Shown here in pieces: positions 25,864 to 34,500 of a DNA stretch of 64,000 bases. The number at the start of each line of letters is the position of its first letter. The first letter of the stretch is position 1. The DNA is taken from positions 2,108,001 through 2,172,000 of the forward strand of contig NZ_JAOQNK010000001.1 of the NCBI RefSeq assembly GCF_025961315.1. The letters run 5' to 3'. Origin of the DNA: Sphingobacterium kitahiroshimense. Its GTDB lineage: Bacteria; Bacteroidota; Bacteroidia; Sphingobacteriales; Sphingobacteriaceae. The notes under the pieces are model-generated. The model had not been told where the DNA came from. It saw nothing but the letters and a program-made list of their open reading frames with translations, and ran no database searches. The position numbers and the translations under genes are program-made.

Positions 25864-26997
25864 ATGAAAACCACAATTACAAAAAAACATAGTCACTTAA
25901 TCCGGATTCTCATCATTTCTGTACTTTCTCTTAGCCTAATGGGATGTCATACAAAAGTTGATGAAGAAATCACTGAAGATTTCACACAAAAAGGTGATAC
26001 CATTCAAGTCCAAGGAAAGGTAAAATCACAATTAAAGACATATACTGTTCTCAAACAAGCTCATCAACTGGAGCTCATTACAGCCGGGACAGTGAAAGCT
26101 ATTCCAAATCTCTATGCTGAAATCGGTTCTCCATTTTCAGGACGTGTTTCAGCAGTACATCTCAAATTAGGAATGAAAACAAAGTCCGGAACTCCCCTTT
26201 ATGAACTGATATCTCCGGAATTTATTGATACTCAAAAGCTATACTTTCAGGCAAAAACAGCTTATCAAAATGCTAGATTGATTCTAAAGCGACAACAAGA
26301 TCTTAAACAACATGGTGTAGGAACTGATAAAGATGTCGAAGAGGCCAGGGCCCAGTACGAAATTACAGAGAAAGAATATCAAAATACGTCTGCTTCGCTT
26401 AGATTCTTCAATGTAGATACTGAAAAACTAGTTTTAGGACAGCCACTTATTATCCGATCGCCTATTGGTGGTGAAGTTATCAGCAATGACATTGTTCTGG
26501 GACAATACATTAAATCGGATGATTTACCCCTTGCTAAAGTAGCCGAACTGAACACTGTCTGGGTAGTTGGAATGGTTAAAGAACAAAATCTAAACCTTAT
26601 TAATAAATTAGATTTAGCCGAAATTGCTACAATAGCCTTTCCTGATGATAAGATAAAGGGAACCATTTACCACATCGATGAAATTGTAAATGAAGATACC
26701 CGAAGTATCCAAATACTTATTGAATGCCGCAATCCCGATCGTTTATTAAAACCAGGCATGTATGTGAATGTCAACTTTACTAAAAAAGCTTCTGATGCTG
26801 TGTTCATTCCTGCAAAATCATTACTACAATATAATGATCAAAGCTATGTGTTCTTAGCAATTGGGAAAGATAAATATCTCAGACGCTACGTCGAAACAGG
26901 TATCACAGATAAAGATCAGGTACAGATTTTATCAGGTCTGCAAGCAGGAGACAATATTATCAGTGAGGGTGCATTTTATCTATTAAATGCAAAATAA
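25864..26997 (+). CDS. RND efflux periplasmic adaptor (membrane fusion lipoprotein)
   Basis: The 377-residue protein has a lipoprotein signal with Cys28 (LSLMGCHTK). The mature part shows the adaptor layout: a beta-barrel/lipoyl half (GTVKAIPNLYAEIGSPFSGRVSAVHLKLGMKTKSGTPLYELISPEF, about 76-122), an alpha-hairpin (about 125-180), the second lipoyl half (RSPIGGEVISNDIVLGQYIKSDDLPLAKVAEL) and a C-terminal barrel ending SGLQAGDNIISEGAFYLLNAK. This resembles CzcB/CusB, linking the inner-membrane pump to the outer-membrane channel. No extra metal-binding domain is present. First of three efflux genes. Confidence 0.93.
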   Translation: MKTTITKKHSHLIRILIISVLSLSLMGCHTKVDEEITEDFTQKGDTIQVQGKVKSQLKTYTVLKQAHQLELITAGTVKAIPNLYAEIGSPFSGRVSAVHLKLGMKTKSGTPLYELISPEFIDTQKLYFQAKTAYQNARLILKRQQDLKQHGVGTDKDVEEARAQYEITEKEYQNTSASLRFFNVDTEKLVLGQPLIIRSPIGGEVISNDIVLGQYIKSDDLPLAKVAELNTVWVVGMVKEQNLNLINKLDLAEIATIAFPDDKIKGTIYHIDEIVNEDTRSIQILIECRNPDRLLKPGMYVNVNFTKKASDAVFIPAKSLLQYNDQSYVFLAIGKDKYLRRYVETGITDKDQVQILSGLQAGDNIISEGAFYLLNAK

Positions 26998-27205
26998 ATA
27001 GTATTTCGAAGAAAGTTTATTCACATAAAATCATAAAAACTGCTGGTACATTCTCAAGTATATCATTCCAATGAAATCAATTACGCTGTGAATTGCATTT
27101 GGAGATCTATTGAAATAAGTCTAGCTATGAAAACATCGCTGAAAAGCTAAGATAAATTAATGACTTTCTGATTGGTGCATCGCAACTTTAATCAACTCTA
27201 TTCTA

Positions 27206-30200
27206 ATGAAAAATATATTCAACAATACTATAGCCAAACGTTGGTTGGTCTTGGCTCTTTTTATTCTATTAACCTTTTTTGGATATTATTCTTGGACACA
27301 GCTTTCCATTGAAGCGTATCCTGATATAGGCGATGTAAGTTCTCAGATTGTGACACAAGTACCTGGACTTGCTGCAGAGGAAGTAGAGCAGCAAATTACT
27401 ATTCCGATAGAAAGAGCTATCAATGGTTTACCAGGTATGCACGTTATGCGGAGTAAAAGTACTTTTGGACTGTCTATGGTTACAATTGTTTTTCAAGATG
27501 GAACAGACGATTATTTCGCACGCGCCCGTATTCAAGAACGGTTGACGGATCTGGAACTGCCTTATAACGCAACAGCAAATCTTGACCCTTTAACTTCTCC
27601 AACAGGAGAAATATTTCGGTACATCATCGAAAGTAAATCACATGATCTACGTGAACTCACCGATCTGCAGACATTTGTCATTATACCCCGTATCAAACAA
27701 GTATCTGGCGTAGTTGATGTTACAAATTTTGGAGGTATTACGACACAATTTCAAGTTGAGATTGATCCCATTAAACTGGAACAATATGGTCTAGCCCTAA
27801 GCGAGGTGGTGAACAAAATTGAAACAAACAACACCAGTGCAGGTGGAAGTGTCATGAATAGAGGGGACCAATCTTACGTCATTAGAGGAATCGGACTTCT
27901 CAGGACATTGGAAGACATCGGAAATATAGTTGTTAAATCCCAGCAAGGAACAGCTATTTTCATGAAAGATATCGGTCAGATCAGATACGGAAATCTTGAA
28001 AGAAAAGGTGCTTTAGGCTATTCTGATAAACGTGGAGCAAACTATTCCGACAATATTGAGGGAATTGTGCTATTACTTAAAGGCCAAAACCCTTCTGTCG
28101 TTTTAGAGGGCGTCAATCAAGCTATTGATGAATTAAACAATACCATCTTACCTGCGGGAGTACAGATTCATCCGTTCATGGATCGTACTCAACTTGTAGA
28201 AACAACCTTAACTACCGTTTCCCATACCTTATTAGAAGGAATGGGTTTGGTTATTATTGTACTCATCATATTCCTTGGTAGCTGGCGTGGAGCGCTTTTA
28301 GTTGCTATTACCATACCTATCGCTCTGTTGACAGCTTTTATCCTGATGCACTTTACGCATGTTCCGGCTAACTTGTTGTCATTAGGTGCCATCGATTTTG
28401 GTATTATAGTCGATGGGGCCATTGTCATGATGGAAGCTATCTTGAAAAAAAGAGAAGAGAATGAAGATGAACAACTCACAGAATTAGGTATTGCTTCTAT
28501 TGTAAAGCAAATGGCTAAACCCATATTTTTTGCAAAAATCATTATAATCACGGCTTATATTCCCCTATTTGCATTTGAACGTGTAGAAAAAAAGTTATTT
28601 ACTCCTATGGCTTTTACAGTAGGTTATGCATTGTTGGGTGCGTTAATAGTTGCTCTATTCCTAATACCTGGACTCGCTTATGTTGTTTATCGTAAGCCTC
28701 AAAAAGTATATCACAACAAATGGTTAGAAAAATTAACTGTAGGATATCACAGACAAATCCAGCATTTATTAAAGCGTCCAAAGAGAGTATTCATGCCTTT
28801 AATAATCATTTTTGCAGGTGCAATCATATTAACATGTACTGTTGGTAAAGATTTTCTGCCTCCCTTAGATGAAGGATCCATCTGGTTGCAAGTATCACTG
28901 CCTCCCGGAATCACAGTTGAAAAATCAAAGGAAATGAGTGATTCACTACGTGCGCGAACACTTCAATATGATGAGGTTACATATGTGATGATCCAAGCAG
29001 GTCGCAATGATGATGGTACAGATGCATGGACTCCCTCTCATTTTGAATGCAGTGTTGGCTTACTTCCTTACAAACAGTGGAAAAATGGGAAAACCAAAGC
29101 TGATCTAATTGAGGAATTGGCTGCTGAATACAAACAGATGCCCGGATATGACGTTGCATTTTCACAACCAATGATTGATGGAGTGATGGATAAAATTGCG
29201 GGGGCGCATAGTGAGCTCGTCGTTAAGATATATGGAGAAGACTTTAAGGAAATCCGAAGAATAGCAGATGAGGTCTTGATTACGTTGCGAAAAGTAAAAG
29301 GTGCTGTAGATTTAGCGATCGATCAAGAACCTCCATTGCCGCAACTACAGATAAAAGCAGACCGTTATAAAATAGCACAATATGGTTTAAATGTCGCCGA
29401 TGTCTCCGACCTTATTGAAACAGCTATCGGTGGAAAAGCGGTTTCCCAAATATTTCAAGAAGGAAAAGTTTACGATATTATCTGCCGTTATCATGAAGCA
29501 AGTCGCAATACTCCTGAAAAAATAGGAAATTTAATGTTGACAAATGAATCCGGAGCCAAAATTCCCCTATCACAAGTAGCGACAATAAAACTCAATACCG
29601 GAGAAAGTACGATCGCTCGTGAGATGAATAAGAGACATTTGACAGTGCGGTTAAATCTACGCGGAAATGATCTTACTTCCTTTCTCAAAGAAGCACAAGC
29701 TAAAATTGAAAAAGATATCAAATATGACCACAACGACATAAAAATAAAATGGGGAGGTCAATTTGAAAATCAAAATCGCGCATATCAGCATTTGGCTATT
29801 ATTGTTCCTATGGCACTAGCATTAATGTTTATATTGCTGTATGGCGCTTTTGGAAGCTTCTCACAAGCCGGATTGTTGATGAGTGTTGTACCGCTTGCCA
29901 TATTTGGAGGTATGCTTGCATTAAATATTCGCGCTATGACCCTCAATGTATCTTCAGTAGTCGGATTTATAGCACTCTTTGGTGTTGCAATTCAAAATGG
30001 TGTACTGATGATTACACAGTTCAATGCATTAAGAAAAAAAGGGTATGCACTAAAAGAAGCCGTAATAGAAGGTGCTAAACATCGTTTCAGACCAGTAATC
30101 ATGACTGCCACTGTAGCCATCTTGGGGCTTCTTCCAGCTTCATTGGCAACAGGTATTGGTTCCGATGTTCAAAGACCATTAGCAACTGTCATTGTTTACG

Positions 30201-30292
30201 GATTATTCTTCGCTACCGTGATAACCCTCTATGCATTGCCATCATTATACTATCTATTAGAGAAAATAAATGCCGACAAAAAACATAATTAG
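27206..30292 (+). CDS. Heavy-metal efflux RND pump (CzcA/CusA family)
   Basis: This 1028-residue inner-membrane antiporter has the RND plan: 12 membrane helices and two large periplasmic loops, with SIEAYPDIGDVSSQIVTQVPGLAAEEVEQQITIPIERAINGLPG at the start of the first. The helix-4 motif is IDFGIIVDGAIVMME (about 395-409). In heavy-metal RND pumps a DFG-x3-DGA motif is typical of divalent-cation types (Co/Zn/Cd), while Cu/Ag pumps carry AIGA-x-VDA. Divalent export is thus more likely, as an inference from that motif. Length is normal; the fused TolC domain of some Bacteroidota homologues is absent, since a separate channel gene follows. Confidence 0.95.
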   Translation: MKNIFNNTIAKRWLVLALFILLTFFGYYSWTQLSIEAYPDIGDVSSQIVTQVPGLAAEEVEQQITIPIERAINGLPGMHVMRSKSTFGLSMVTIVFQDGTDDYFARARIQERLTDLELPYNATANLDPLTSPTGEIFRYIIESKSHDLRELTDLQTFVIIPRIKQVSGVVDVTNFGGITTQFQVEIDPIKLEQYGLALSEVVNKIETNNTSAGGSVMNRGDQSYVIRGIGLLRTLEDIGNIVVKSQQGTAIFMKDIGQIRYGNLERKGALGYSDKRGANYSDNIEGIVLLLKGQNPSVVLEGVNQAIDELNNTILPAGVQIHPFMDRTQLVETTLTTVSHTLLEGMGLVIIVLIIFLGSWRGALLVAITIPIALLTAFILMHFTHVPANLLSLGAIDFGIIVDGAIVMMEAILKKREENEDEQLTELGIASIVKQMAKPIFFAKIIIITAYIPLFAFERVEKKLFTPMAFTVGYALLGALIVALFLIPGLAYVVYRKPQKVYHNKWLEKLTVGYHRQIQHLLKRPKRVFMPLIIIFAGAIILTCTVGKDFLPPLDEGSIWLQVSLPPGITVEKSKEMSDSLRARTLQYDEVTYVMIQAGRNDDGTDAWTPSHFECSVGLLPYKQWKNGKTKADLIEELAAEYKQMPGYDVAFSQPMIDGVMDKIAGAHSELVVKIYGEDFKEIRRIADEVLITLRKVKGAVDLAIDQEPPLPQLQIKADRYKIAQYGLNVADVSDLIETAIGGKAVSQIFQEGKVYDIICRYHEASRNTPEKIGNLMLTNESGAKIPLSQVATIKLNTGESTIAREMNKRHLTVRLNLRGNDLTSFLKEAQAKIEKDIKYDHNDIKIKWGGQFENQNRAYQHLAIIVPMALALMFILLYGAFGSFSQAGLLMSVVPLAIFGGMLALNIRAMTLNVSSVVGFIALFGVAIQNGVLMITQFNALRKKGYALKEAVIEGAKHRFRPVIMTATVAILGLLPASLATGIGSDVQRPLATVIVYGLFFATVITLYALPSLYYLLEKINADKKHN

Positions 30293-30316
30293 TTTTCATC
30301 TCAAAAATACCATCAC

Positions 30317-31615
30317 ATGTTACGTCTTAAAAACATCCGTAAAAAACACTTTCTACTATTATATTTTACTTTAGTCTTAAGTGTAATTACTCAAGCTCAG
30401 ATTGACGCAGATATTCAAAAAGAGATTACTTATCCCGATTTTATAAAAGCTGTTGTTCAAAATAACATAGCTTATGCGGCAGAAAAGTTAAATATTAATA
30501 TTGCTGAAGCAAATATTGAAAAATCCAAAATAATTCCTGACCCAGAATTTACCGCTGGTGTATTTAATAACGACCAGCATAAAATGAAGATGGGGTACGG
30601 ATACAATATCGGATTGGATTGGACCTTCGAACTTGGCGGAAAACGGAAAGCACGCGTTGATCTGGCAAAAAGTGAATCTGAACTTAGCAAATATATATTG
30701 CAGGATTACTTCAGGAATCTCAGAGCCGATGCTACTGTACAATATTTAACCGCAATCCATCATGAGCAACTGATGAAATTACAATTCAATTCCTATGAAA
30801 CGATGGATGAACTTGCAAAATCGGACAGTTTACGCGCCAAATTAGGTACAATTACTGCTATTGATGCCAAACAAAGTAAACTTGAGGCTAAATCCATATG
30901 GAATGAAGCAATTCAGTCCATCGGAAATTGGAAAGGATCGTTGAGTAGCCTCAATTTACTGATGGGGAGTAAACATGCTGAACTTACACAAATGGCATTG
31001 GTAAATTTTTCTACATTTGACCGGTCTTTTTATCTTGATGACCTTATAGTCCATGCACTATCAAACCGTGCAGATCTACTGTATGCATTACAAAATAAAG
31101 ATGTGTCAGAAAAAATGATCCGTCTTACAAAAGTAAATCGGGTATTAGATTTAGGAATAACGACAGGTGTTACGCGCAATGCAGAAGCCCGCAATGATTT
31201 AGCTCCCAGTCCAGCTTTCACATCAGCAAATTTTGGAATAAGTATTCCTTTGAAATTTTCAAATCATAGGAAAGGAGAACTTAAGGAGGCATTTTATACT
31301 GCCCAACAAGCTGGATTACAACATCAAGAGATTGAACTACAGGTGCAAACAGAAGTTAAGCAAGCATTTTATAACTATGAAGCGACTCAAAAGCAACTCC
31401 AGCAGTTCAACAGTGGTATTCTTGACGATGCTAAAGCTATCTTAACGGGGAAACTCTACAGCTACAAACGAGGTGATTCTAGTTTACTTGAAGTACTCCA
31501 TGCACGGAGAACCTATATTGAAGTTCAACAAAATTATTATGAAATACTGTTTAATAATGCCCATGCTCTCGTTATATTGGAACAATCCGCAGGTATTTGG
31601 GATATACTTTTTTAG
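30317..31615 (+). CDS. TolC/CzcC-family outer-membrane efflux channel
   Basis: The 432-residue protein has a signal peptide (about 1-28, ending near TQAQ) and two outer-membrane efflux protein repeats of long helices with short strands: NINIAEANIEKSKIIPDPEFTAGVFNND and TKVNRVLDLGITTGVTRN mark the equivalent positions. It forms the trimeric exit duct for the pump and adaptor encoded before it (24-bp gap), carrying metal ions to the outside. Length is normal for CzcC-type channels. The last gene of the operon; about 227 bp then separate it from tRNA-Lys copy 3, with no clear terminator hairpin seen. Confidence 0.92.
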   Translation: MLRLKNIRKKHFLLLYFTLVLSVITQAQIDADIQKEITYPDFIKAVVQNNIAYAAEKLNINIAEANIEKSKIIPDPEFTAGVFNNDQHKMKMGYGYNIGLDWTFELGGKRKARVDLAKSESELSKYILQDYFRNLRADATVQYLTAIHHEQLMKLQFNSYETMDELAKSDSLRAKLGTITAIDAKQSKLEAKSIWNEAIQSIGNWKGSLSSLNLLMGSKHAELTQMALVNFSTFDRSFYLDDLIVHALSNRADLLYALQNKDVSEKMIRLTKVNRVLDLGITTGVTRNAEARNDLAPSPAFTSANFGISIPLKFSNHRKGELKEAFYTAQQAGLQHQEIELQVQTEVKQAFYNYEATQKQLQQFNSGILDDAKAILTGKLYSYKRGDSSLLEVLHARRTYIEVQQNYYEILFNNAHALVILEQSAGIWDILF

Positions 31616-31770
31616 AAAAAAAACAATTTTATGTGTGTTTAAAAAATATTAATATGGATAATCAGAAGCATATTTTAATGAAATATGCTCCCAGAAAGCA
31701 ACAAAAATCCTAGATAAAAAAAATATTCTCCCTCAAAATAAAGGATTTAAGGAATATTCGCAAGATATAC

Positions 31771-31801
31771 TTGGCATATCTCAGGGATTTTTCTACCTTT
31801 G
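31771..31801 (+). promoter_or_regulatory. Promoter of tRNA-Lys copy 3
   Basis: TTGG at 31771-31774 and TACCTTTG at 31794-31801, spaced by 19 bp; the same architecture as copies 1 and 2. Confidence 0.75.
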
Positions 31802-31842
31802 CATCACTCCAAACAACGAAGGAAACTTCAAAAAAAGAGTAA

Positions 31843-31915
31843 GATTCCGTAGCTCAGCTGGTAGAGCAATACACTTTTAATGTATGGGTCCTGGGTTCGA
31901 ATCCCAGCGGGATCA
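31843..31915 (+). tRNA. tRNA-Lys (TTT), copy 3
   Basis: Identical in its 73 bases to copies 1 and 2, with anticodon TTT and discriminator A at 31915. CCA is not encoded. The gene lies about 220 bp from the end of the large G+C-richer locus. Confidence 0.97.
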
Positions 31916-31916
31916 C

Positions 31917-31947
31917 AAAAAGCTTCACAGAAATGTGAAGCTTTTTT
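31917..31947 (+). terminator. Terminator of tRNA-Lys copy 3
   Basis: AAAAGCTTCACA/TGTGAAGCTTTT stem with loop GAAA and a long T-run, as in copy 1. The 150 bp after it are G+C-rich with degenerate inverted repeats and hold no gene. Confidence 0.85.
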
Positions 31948-32133
31948 TATTTCGGCTAGATTCGAAAGAAGCCTCGATCGGGTTCGATCTAGTGGAGGCT
32001 CAAGCTAGTGTGCGGGGTGGAACTGAGCCAACTTTCTATCTCAGGGTAGAGTTTGTGGTAGCAGAGTTAATAAAACCATCGATAAAGTAATTTTAATATA
32101 TGACTGAATATCAAGTAATGGTTATAGAACAAA

Positions 32134-32181
32134 AATACAATCTAAGAAAGTGAACGTACGTTCACTTTCTTAGATTGTATT
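32134..32181 (-). terminator. 48-bp perfect palindrome ending the fasciclin/TonB locus
   Basis: The 24 bases 32134-32157 are the exact reverse complement of 32158-32181, with no spacer; the centre is ACGT. On the minus strand a T-rich tail follows (plus-strand A-run at 32131-32135). It lies 30 bp after the stop of the IPT/NHL gene, so it is very probably that operon's terminator. Confidence 0.8.
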
Positions 32182-32210
32182 ACCTTTTAATATTAATTAT
32201 AATTTCGCTC

Positions 32211-34388
32211 CTATTTCAAGAAAACCTTCCGGATTGCTTTATTGTCCGGATCCAAGATATAAATATTACCATTCTTGTCTACCGCCATATCGGCCAAAGC
32301 TCCAAAGCGTGACTCTACTAAAGATCCATCTATATATCCACGGTTGTTCGCCTTGAAAATAGTGGATACCTTTCGAGTTGCTACATCAATTTCTCGTAAT
32401 GCATAATTAAAGTTATCCGTAGCGTACATGGTATTACCTCCAAAAAGGACAATACTACTAATCCCCTGAAAGCGTGCAGCACTTCCAATACCATCCGCAT
32501 AGCCTGCCTCTGAAAAACCGATCCATGCATTCATCGTTATACCATCAGCTCCCCTACGCATCAAACCATTCCCACTGATGGCATTTTGATCTGGGTAGTA
32601 GTAATTTCCTAAAGCATCCACCCCGGTGCGGGTTGTCACCCAACCTGTGCCATTAAGTTTACTATAATTTCCTGTTGGATTGACCTTATTGACTCCTGCA
32701 GCAAATCCATTGATATTGACATACAGATTTCCAGCATCGTCAATACTCATATGCCCGGGTGCAAATCCCGAAGTGTGGACCGAACGTTGACCAGCTGATG
32801 TAATCTTGATCACCTGATTGGTTCCCTGATCACTCACATACATGGTATTCTGCTTATCGATGACGATGCCATAAGGTTTGACAAAAACCGCATCGGCTCC
32901 ATTGACCTGCAAAATTGAAACAGCTCCCGAAGGCGTTATTTTTTTCACCTGTTTATTATTTGTATCGGTTACATAGATATTGCCCTGCTGGTCGGTAGCA
33001 ATGGCAGACATATATCCTGCAAAAGTATTACTGTTAGGTCCACCCGCCAAAGTCATCACACCTGCTCGTTTAAACAATTGCGGAGCGAGGGCTTCCTGCC
33101 CGCCAACAACCACTTTCACATTTCCAGTGCTTAATCCTAGAGGTGCTTCAAGTACTAAACTATTCTCCGTCGCTGTTTTTACCAGCGCTGATACGCCATT
33201 GAAATACACTTTATTTTCAGATGCTGTTGTGCTAAAACCTGTGCCTCTAATCGTCACACTGGTACCAGTCAATCCGTTGTCTGGTGTCATCGCAGTAATC
33301 CCCAGATTTTGATCTTTAAACTGTGGACCATTACTCACCTGATCGTTCACCACAACACGGATAACGCCTGACCCAGTACCTCCTGGAACGGTTAGTTTCA
33401 GTTCCGTTTCATTAGCTGAGGTCAACGGTATCAATATATTGTTGATATATACTTGGTTTTCATCCAACTCTTTACTAAATAAAGATCCACTAATCGTCAT
33501 TTGTGCCCCCTTTGGACCACTTAGCGGTGTTACAGTTTGAATAACAGGTTTATCCACAACGGTAAAAGATGGACCTATTGTTTTTTGGTTATTGATATTA
33601 ACCGATAAAGGACCTGTTGTTACTCCATCTGGAACCTTTACGACCAAACGCTCTGGGGTAGATTCAACGACAAGAGCTTTCTTACCATTAAATTCAACAA
33701 TATTATTGGTAGTCAGTTGCTCAAAACCTTCTCCTGAGATCACTACACGTGTATCTTTCCCTCCTGTCAAAGGTTTGATACCCTTTATTGCCTGATAAGT
33801 GAAGGTTTGCCCTTTTGCATTCATCCCATCCACCTTAACAATTACAGATCCAGAACCAGCCTCATTGGGCACTTCTGCTACGATCAGCGTATCACTAATG
33901 CTGACGACCAAAGCTTTTTTTTCATTAATAAAGACTTCCGCCGGATTACTGACACTTCCAAATCCAGTACCTCCAATGCGTATTTGAGAACCAGCAGGAC
34001 CATTTGCAGGAAATACTTGCCGAACACTTAAATCTTGATAGGTATATGTACCTACATCCATGATCTGGTTATTATAGCTCAACACCAATTTACCTGTATT
34101 CCCACCTGTGGGCATACGAACCACTATAGCTGTTGCAGTCGCACTGATCACAGTGGCATCTTTACCATTTACTGTTGCTTTATACGCTTCAAGTGTTGTA
34201 CCAAATCCCTCTCCTGCGATGGTGACAAGCGTCCCCTCTTTTCCTGAATTTGGATAATACTGCGTTATTTTCACTGCTGTCTCAGGAAGTATACCTTCCT
34301 TCTTTTCACAACCTGCAAAACCTGCAAGTATCAAAATAAAAAGGATGATACCGAGGCTATATTTTGTCCATATTTTCATGACTTTCAT
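32211..34388 (-). CDS. IPT/TIG and NHL-repeat lipoprotein
   Basis: The 725-residue precursor carries a lipoprotein signal with Cys27 (ILAGFAGCEKKEG). It has about five IPT/TIG immunoglobulin-like domains (about 37-440), each starting with a phrase such as TQYYPNSGKEGTLVTIAGEG. Six or so NHL/beta-propeller repeats follow (about 440-725; IATDQQGNIYVTDTNNKQVKKI, AVDKNGNIYILDPDNKAIRKV). Such proteins are usually surface-exposed and bind proteins or glycans. Last gene of the minus-strand run, 112 bp after the Oar-like TonB receptor, and ended by a 48-bp palindrome. The ligand is unknown. Confidence 0.9.
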   Translation of the reverse strand: MKVMKIWTKYSLGIILFILILAGFAGCEKKEGILPETAVKITQYYPNSGKEGTLVTIAGEGFGTTLEAYKATVNGKDATVISATATAIVVRMPTGGNTGKLVLSYNNQIMDVGTYTYQDLSVRQVFPANGPAGSQIRIGGTGFGSVSNPAEVFINEKKALVVSISDTLIVAEVPNEAGSGSVIVKVDGMNAKGQTFTYQAIKGIKPLTGGKDTRVVISGEGFEQLTTNNIVEFNGKKALVVESTPERLVVKVPDGVTTGPLSVNINNQKTIGPSFTVVDKPVIQTVTPLSGPKGAQMTISGSLFSKELDENQVYINNILIPLTSANETELKLTVPGGTGSGVIRVVVNDQVSNGPQFKDQNLGITAMTPDNGLTGTSVTIRGTGFSTTASENKVYFNGVSALVKTATENSLVLEAPLGLSTGNVKVVVGGQEALAPQLFKRAGVMTLAGGPNSNTFAGYMSAIATDQQGNIYVTDTNNKQVKKITPSGAVSILQVNGADAVFVKPYGIVIDKQNTMYVSDQGTNQVIKITSAGQRSVHTSGFAPGHMSIDDAGNLYVNINGFAAGVNKVNPTGNYSKLNGTGWVTTRTGVDALGNYYYPDQNAISGNGLMRRGADGITMNAWIGFSEAGYADGIGSAARFQGISSIVLFGGNTMYATDNFNYALREIDVATRKVSTIFKANNRGYIDGSLVESRFGALADMAVDKNGNIYILDPDNKAIRKVFLK

Positions 34389-34500
34389 TTTTTATTTAAT
34401 CATATGGAATATCCATATACTATCTTTTTTCATTATTATCCTCCTCACCGTTCAGGTCATTACCGTCATTAGGAGTTAAAATCCCATAAACTGCAAGAAC

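Noticed and set aside
31884..32090. 68-codon frame
   Set aside because: It starts inside tRNA-Lys copy 3 and crosses its terminator hairpin.
32980..33312. 110-codon plus-strand frame in the IPT/NHL gene
   Set aside because: It is an antisense shadow; the minus frame has clear IPT and NHL repeats.
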